From Comamonadaceae bacterium (lineage in GTDB: Bacteria > Pseudomonadota > Gammaproteobacteria > Burkholderiales > Burkholderiaceae_C): a stretch of 11,955 nt of DNA. The notes below the pieces were generated by a model, which worked only from the letters and a program-made list of their open reading frames with translations, ran no database searches and had not been told where the DNA came from. Position numbers and translations under genes: made by a program. Shown piece after piece: positions 8,655 through 11,955 of this stretch (the first letter of the stretch is position 1; each line of letters starts with the position of its first letter). The stretch lies in assembly GCA_947454695.1 (NCBI GenBank), contig CANGMW010000050.1, positions 1 to 11,955 on the forward strand. The letters run 5' to 3'.

Positions 8655-9557
8655 TCAGCGCCGCGCCGACACCACAATGCCGCCCACGATCAGCGCAAAC
8701 GCCCACAGGTGGTAGCCGTGCGGCGGCTGGCCCAGCAAACCGGCCGACAGGATCCCGGCAAACAGTGGCGTGAGGTTGGCAAAGAAACCCGCCACCGTGG
8801 GGCCGGCGCGCTGGATGCCGGCACCCCAGCAGCGGTAAGCCAGCACGGCCGGGCCGACGGCCACGAACAAAAGTGTGGCCATGAGCCCCCCGCTCCATTG
8901 GATGTGCGCATCCGTCAATCCCCACTCGCCCGCAGCAAAGAGGCCTGACCAGCCCAGGCCGAACACGACTTGGGCCATCAAAAAAGCCGCCCATTGGCTG
9001 CGGATTTCCACCGGCTCTTTGCCGGGTTGCGAGAGCATCCAGCTGTAGTAAGACCAGGCGATGGTGGCCAGCAGCACATACAAGTCACCACTGACCAGCT
9101 TGAGGTTCAGCAAAAGATCGAGTTGCCCGCGGCTGAGCACCAGCAACACGCCGGCGATCGACAGGGCCGAGCCCACGAGTTGGCGTCGCGTGATGGCGGC
9201 ACCGAAAAACAGCCGCCCGATGGCCAGCATCCACACCGGTCCGCTGGAGGCCACCAGCGTCACGTTGATCGGCGTGGAGGTGTGCAGCGCCAGGTATTGC
9301 AGGGCGTTGTAGGCGCCCACGCTGAGCAGACCCAGTACCGCAAAGCGACGCCAGTAGGCCCACATCGGGCTATCGGCGCGCAACACCCAGGCGGCCAGTG
9401 GCAGCAGCAGCACAAAGGCGATCGCCCAGCGAAAGAAGTTAAGCGTCATGGGCGGTATTTGGTCGCTCACGATGCGGCCCACCACGGCATTGCCGGCCCA
9501 CATCAGGGGCGGCACGGTCAGGAGCAGGGCGGTAGTGGGGGTCAGGCGTGAAGTCAT
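8655..9557 (-). CDS. EamA/DMT-superfamily permease, minus strand
   Basis: About 300 residues with ten hydrophobic helices in two EamA repeats. The first repeat begins ALLLTVPPLMWAGNAVVGR, a common EamA opening, and includes LNFFRWAIAFVLLLP and the LVASSGPVWMLAIGRLFF region. The second includes LATIAWSYYSWML, then AGPTVAGFFANLTPLFAGIL and a final helix ending VSARR. Members export amino acids or other small metabolites; the substrate is not known here. I prefer the ATG at 9557, which places the first helix near residue 8; a GTG at 9590 would add 11 residues (MTNQQAWYSRR) that look unlike the family. No good Shine-Dalgarno precedes the ATG. The gene is divergent from qor and is followed by the PAS gene. 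Confidence 0.92.
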   Translation of the reverse strand: MTSRLTPTTALLLTVPPLMWAGNAVVGRIVSDQIPPMTLNFFRWAIAFVLLLPLAAWVLRADSPMWAYWRRFAVLGLLSVGAYNALQYLALHTSTPINVTLVASSGPVWMLAIGRLFFGAAITRRQLVGSALSIAGVLLVLSRGQLDLLLNLKLVSGDLYVLLATIAWSYYSWMLSQPGKEPVEIRSQWAAFLMAQVVFGLGWSGLFAAGEWGLTDAHIQWSGGLMATLLFVAVGPAVLAYRCWGAGIQRAGPTVAGFFANLTPLFAGILSAGLLGQPPHGYHLWAFALIVGGIVVSARR

Positions 9558-9681
9558 CCGTCTACTGTACCAAGCCTGCTGGTTTGTCACAGGCCGACGT
9601 CACCCGAGGCGCAGCAACGCTAGGGGATTTATGGCACGATGCGGGCTGTTTTGAATTTCAGCTTATTTTTGGAGACCTCAG
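9558..9681. promoter_or_regulatory. Divergent promoter region between the EamA permease and qor
   Basis: These 124 bases hold the start signals for both neighbours. For qor, TGGCACGATGCGGGCT at 9632-9647 has GG and GC exactly ten bases apart and matches TGGCACG of the sigma-54 consensus, though TTGC is GGGC here. A start near 9658 would leave about 24 bases before ATG 9682, and GGAGA at 9671-9675 is a good Shine-Dalgarno. For the permease on the minus strand, TACAGT (complement of 9564-9569) resembles a -10 and ends six bases before its ATG. Neither promoter is proven; sigma-70 sites with weak boxes are the alternative. Confidence 0.3.
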
Positions 9682-10677
9682 ATGACCCAGATCGCATCAC
9701 GCGCCGTTCACATTGACCGCAACGGCGGCCCCGAAGAACTCAAGATTGTCCAGGTGATGGTGGGTGAACCCGGTCCGGGCGAAATCCGCATTCGCCACAA
9801 AGCGGTGGGCTTGAACTTCATCGATGTGTACCAGCGCTCCGGCCTGTACCAACTGCCCATGCCCCTGCAATTGGGCATGGAAGCTTCCGGCGTGATCGAG
9901 GCGGTGGGCGAGGGCGTGACGCACCTCAAGGTAGGTGACCGCGCGGCCTATGCCAGCCAGCCCCCGGGCAGCTATTGCGAAGTGCGCGTCATGCCCGCCA
10001 AGTGCGTGTGCAAACTGCCCGATGCGATTTCTTTTGAAACCGGCGCGGCCATGATGCTCAAGGGCCTGACCGCCCAGTACCTGCTCAAGAAAACTTTGCC
10101 CGTCGAGGGCTTGAACAAGGGCGACTTTGTGCTCTTCCATGCCGCCGCCGGGGGTGTGGGCCTGATCGCCTGCCAGTGGGCCAAGGCTTTGGGCCTGCAG
10201 CTCATCGGCACCGCCGGCTCGGATGCCAAGTGCGAGCTGGCCCGTGCCAACGGCGCCGCGCACGCCATCAACTACGCCAAAGAAGATTTTCTGGTGCGCG
10301 TGAAAGAGATCACCGGCGGCAAAGGTGTGAAGGTGGTGTACGACTCGGTGGGCAAAGACACCTGGGACAAATCGCTGGACTGCCTGATGCCCTTTGGCTT
10401 GATGGCCAGCTTCGGCAACGCTTCAGGCCCCGTGGCGCCGTTTGCACCGGGCATTTTGGGCGGCAAGGGCTCAATCTATGTGACGCGTCAAACGCTGTTC
10501 AGCCACATCGTCACGCGCGAAAGCACGCAGGCCATGGCCGATGATTTGTTTGAAGCGGTGGTCAGCGGCAAGGTGAAGATCCACATCGACCAGCGCTACC
10601 CCCTGGAGCAGGTGCAGCAAGCGCACCGCGATCTGGAAGCCCGCAAGACCACGGGTTGCACCATCCTCACGCTGTAA
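9682..10677 (+). CDS. qor: Zinc-independent NADPH:quinone oxidoreductase (MDR family)
   Basis: A 331-residue medium-chain reductase of the QOR/zeta-crystallin branch, a soluble cytoplasmic enzyme that passes electrons from NADPH to quinones or related acceptors. The N-terminal GroES-like part has GLNFIDVYQRSGLY (42-55), the hallmark of quinone oxidoreductases, and GMEASGVIEAVGEGV (64-78). Zinc-ligand cysteines of alcohol dehydrogenases are absent. The cofactor domain has AAAGGVG (154-160) followed by a QWAKALG helix. KGVKVVYDSVGKDTWDKSL corresponds to the strand typical of the family, and the protein ends with the usual TTGCTILTL tail (E. coli QorA-like). GGAGA at 9671-9675 supports ATG 9682. 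The gene stands alone, divergent from the EamA gene and convergent with lspA, so its transcript is likely single-gene. The symbol is given at family level. Confidence 0.93.
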   Translation: MTQIASRAVHIDRNGGPEELKIVQVMVGEPGPGEIRIRHKAVGLNFIDVYQRSGLYQLPMPLQLGMEASGVIEAVGEGVTHLKVGDRAAYASQPPGSYCEVRVMPAKCVCKLPDAISFETGAAMMLKGLTAQYLLKKTLPVEGLNKGDFVLFHAAAGGVGLIACQWAKALGLQLIGTAGSDAKCELARANGAAHAINYAKEDFLVRVKEITGGKGVKVVYDSVGKDTWDKSLDCLMPFGLMASFGNASGPVAPFAPGILGGKGSIYVTRQTLFSHIVTRESTQAMADDLFEAVVSGKVKIHIDQRYPLEQVQQAHRDLEARKTTGCTILTL

Positions 10678-10690
10678 GCGGGCTGCGTCA

Positions 10691-10722
10691 GCTGCCGCGT
10701 CGGGGACTGCCCCGGCGGCAGT
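10691..10722. terminator. GC-rich hairpin between convergent qor and lspA ends
   Basis: Two nested stems: outer CTGCCG (10692-10697) with CGGCAG (10716-10721), extended by a G-T wobble, and inner CGGGG (10701-10705) with CCCCG (10710-10714) around an ACTG loop. There is an asymmetric bulge (three bases against one). No T-tract follows on either strand, so it is not a classic intrinsic terminator. Its position 14 bases after qor and 21 bases after lspA suggests it ends or protects both transcripts. A role in termination is inference. Confidence 0.45.
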
Positions 10723-10742
10723 GACTGCTGTGATGACTCAGC

Positions 10743-11237
10743 TCAGCTGCGGCGCACGCGTCGCAACTCGTCCAGTATCAAGAGCGCCGCGCCCAGCGTG
10801 ATGGCACTGTCGGCCACATTGAAGGCCGGGAAGTGCCAGTTGGCGTAATGAAAGTCGAGGAAGTCGATCACATAGCTGTGCATCAGCCTATCCAGCACAT
10901 TGCCGACCGCGCCACCCAGAATGCAGGCCATGGCAAAACAGAACAGGCGTTGCCCGGCGTGTGAGCGCAGTAGGTAGACGATGAAGACCATGGCGGCCAC
11001 GCCAATGCCCACGAAGAACCAGCGTTGCCAGCCCGAGCCATCGGCCAGGAAGGAAAACGCCGCGCCGGCATTGTGAACGCGAACCACGTTCAGAAAATCA
11101 GTGACCCGCACGCCCTGCCCGAGCTGGTAATAGCCCAGGATCAGCAGCTTGGTGAACTGGTCCAGCAACAAGATGATGAAGGCCAGACCCAGCCATTGCA
11201 GGAGGCCTGCTTGGGTGTAGCTGCGAGCGCGGGCCAT
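10743..11237 (-). CDS. lspA: Lipoprotein signal peptidase (signal peptidase II)
   Basis: A 164-residue inner-membrane aspartyl protease that removes the signal peptide from prolipoproteins after the cysteine has been diacylated. Four hydrophobic helices are visible (about 12-34, 71-90, 95-115, 137-157). The catalytic pair is Asp116 in GNVLDRL and Asp143 in FNVADSAI, both in their conserved contexts; VHNAGAAFSFL (54-64) is the other signature. The ATG at 11237 shares one base with the ileS stop (TGATG), a coupling seen in the common proteobacterial ileS-lspA order. Length is normal and nothing is missing. Essential housekeeping gene in most Gram-negative bacteria. Confidence 0.98.
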   Translation of the reverse strand: MARARSYTQAGLLQWLGLAFIILLLDQFTKLLILGYYQLGQGVRVTDFLNVVRVHNAGAAFSFLADGSGWQRWFFVGIGVAAMVFIVYLLRSHAGQRLFCFAMACILGGAVGNVLDRLMHSYVIDFLDFHYANWHFPAFNVADSAITLGAALLILDELRRVRRS

Positions 11238-11955
11238 CAGGCAAACGCGCGGTGTTCACCGGCGCCAAACAGGTTGCTGGTGCAGCGGCTGCACAGGCCG
11301 GGATGCGCGGCATCATGCCCCACATCGTCGCGGTAGTGCCAGCAACGCTCGCACTTCACCGCGGCCGAGGTCTTCACCGCAATACCGAGTTCGGTGCCAG
11401 CTTGCAAGGTGATGGCCGAGGTGATGAAGACAAACTTCAGGTCTTCACCCAGCGAACTCAGCAGCGCCATGTCCGCAGGCGCCAAGGTCAGCGTGACTTC
11501 GGCTTGTAAGGACGCGCCCACCTGACCGGCTGCACGCAGCGTTTCGATCTCTTTGTTCACCGCATCGCGAATCTCGCGGATACGAGTCCACTTGGCCAGC
11601 AACGCAGCATCGGCGGTGCCCAGGTCCGAATAGGTTTCCATGAAGATCGACTCGGAGCTGCCCAAAACTTGCCAGGCTTCTTCGGCGGTGAAGCTCAGGA
11701 ACGGCGCCATCCAGCGCAGCATGGCGTGGGTGATCTGCCACAGCGCCGTTTGTGCGCTGCGTCGGGCCAGCGACTTCGGTGCGGTGGTGTAGAGCCGGTC
11801 CTTGAGCACGTCCAGGTAGAACGCGCCCAGGTCTTCGGAGCAGTACACCTGCAATTTGGCGACCACCGGGTGGAACTCATAGGCCTCGTAGTGCGCCAGA
11901 ATGTCAGCTTGCAACTGCGCGGCACGCGACAGCGCGTAGCGGTCGATCTCCAGCA
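11237..11955 (-). CDS. ileS: Isoleucyl-tRNA synthetase, C-terminal part (5' end beyond window)
   Basis: The last 238 codons or so of a class I tRNA synthetase that charges tRNA-Ile in the cytoplasm. The frame is open to the window edge (it reads LEIDRYALSRAAQLQ before the TTG at 11914), so that TTG is not a start. It covers the anticodon-binding domain: YEFHPVVAKLQVYCSEDLG, FYLDVLKDRLYT, RRSAQTALWQITHAMLRWMAPFLSFTAEEAW. It also has the C-terminal zinc finger with KCERCWHY and GLCSRC cysteine pairs (about 11280-11357). The bacterial-type C-terminal zinc module is intact. The stop overlaps the lspA start by one base; the two form one transcript. No sign of a duplicated or mupirocin-resistance-type IleS can be judged from this part alone. 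Confidence 0.98.
   Translation of the reverse strand, partial: LEIDRYALSRAAQLQADILAHYEAYEFHPVVAKLQVYCSEDLGAFYLDVLKDRLYTTAPKSLARRSAQTALWQITHAMLRWMAPFLSFTAEEAWQVLGSSESIFMETYSDLGTADAALLAKWTRIREIRDAVNKEIETLRAAGQVGASLQAEVTLTLAPADMALLSSLGEDLKFVFITSAITLQAGTELGIAVKTSAAVKCERCWHYRDDVGHDAAHPGLCSRCTSNLFGAGEHRAFA

Noticed and set aside
8608..8994. N-terminal extension of the PAS protein to 275 codons
   Set aside because: The extension overlaps the EamA permease in another frame and reads as compositional shadow; the ATG at 8607 has a strong GGAGG and starts right before the PAS fold.
8970..9551. A 193-codon plus-strand frame opposite the minus-strand EamA gene
   Set aside because: Its Gln/His/Gly/Arg-rich product has no motif and it is antisense to a ten-helix permease with clear family pattern.

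Overview
The window looks like ordinary chromosomal DNA from a GC-rich betaproteobacterium of the order Burkholderiales, most likely family Comamonadaceae. This rests on protein flavour (Tct-type transporter genes, the ileS-lspA pair, a Burkholderiales-style single-PAS protein), uniform GC-rich codon use and dense gene packing. I cannot name a genus from sequence alone. I see no rRNA, tRNA, CRISPR array, insertion sequence or phage gene. Gene calls come from reading the translations against remembered family motifs; no database search was possible.

Layout. (1) 1-2348, plus strand: the 3' end of a spermidine-synthase-like gene overlaps, by ATGA, a GspE/PilB-type secretion or pilus ATPase with an N-terminal MshEN-like domain, Walker boxes and a tetracysteine motif. 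(2) 2349-2535: a leader with short inverted repeats, then tctB and tctA (2536-4547), the membrane part of a tripartite tricarboxylate transporter, closed by a perfect TTCG-loop terminator at 4569-4598. No tctC receptor gene is present. (3) 4697-7291, plus: a Ntn-hydrolase of the gamma-glutamyltransferase family (YwrD/HpxW-like) followed by an EamA permease. (4) 7377-8162, plus: a short-chain dehydrogenase-like protein that lacks the usual Tyr/Lys pair. (5) 8167-9557, minus: a second EamA permease followed by a small single-PAS sensor protein; its end faces the SDR end with only four bases between. (6) 9682-10677, plus: a zinc-independent quinone oxidoreductase, divergent from the permease. (7) 10743-11955, minus: the 3' part of ileS and the whole of lspA, overlapping by one base. 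A GC-rich hairpin lies between the convergent qor and lspA ends.

How the genes may work together: tctBA supplies uptake of a small organic acid if a receptor encoded elsewhere delivers it. The GGT-family enzyme and the adjacent EamA permease could hydrolyse and move a small amide or amino-acid-like compound. ileS and lspA are housekeeping genes. The most unusual points are enzymes that keep their fold but have lost canonical active-site residues (the GGT-like hydrolase and the SDR), the receptor-less tctBA pair, and the coupling of a GspE-type ATPase to a spermidine-synthase-like gene. I found nothing that clearly amounts to a new multi-gene system.
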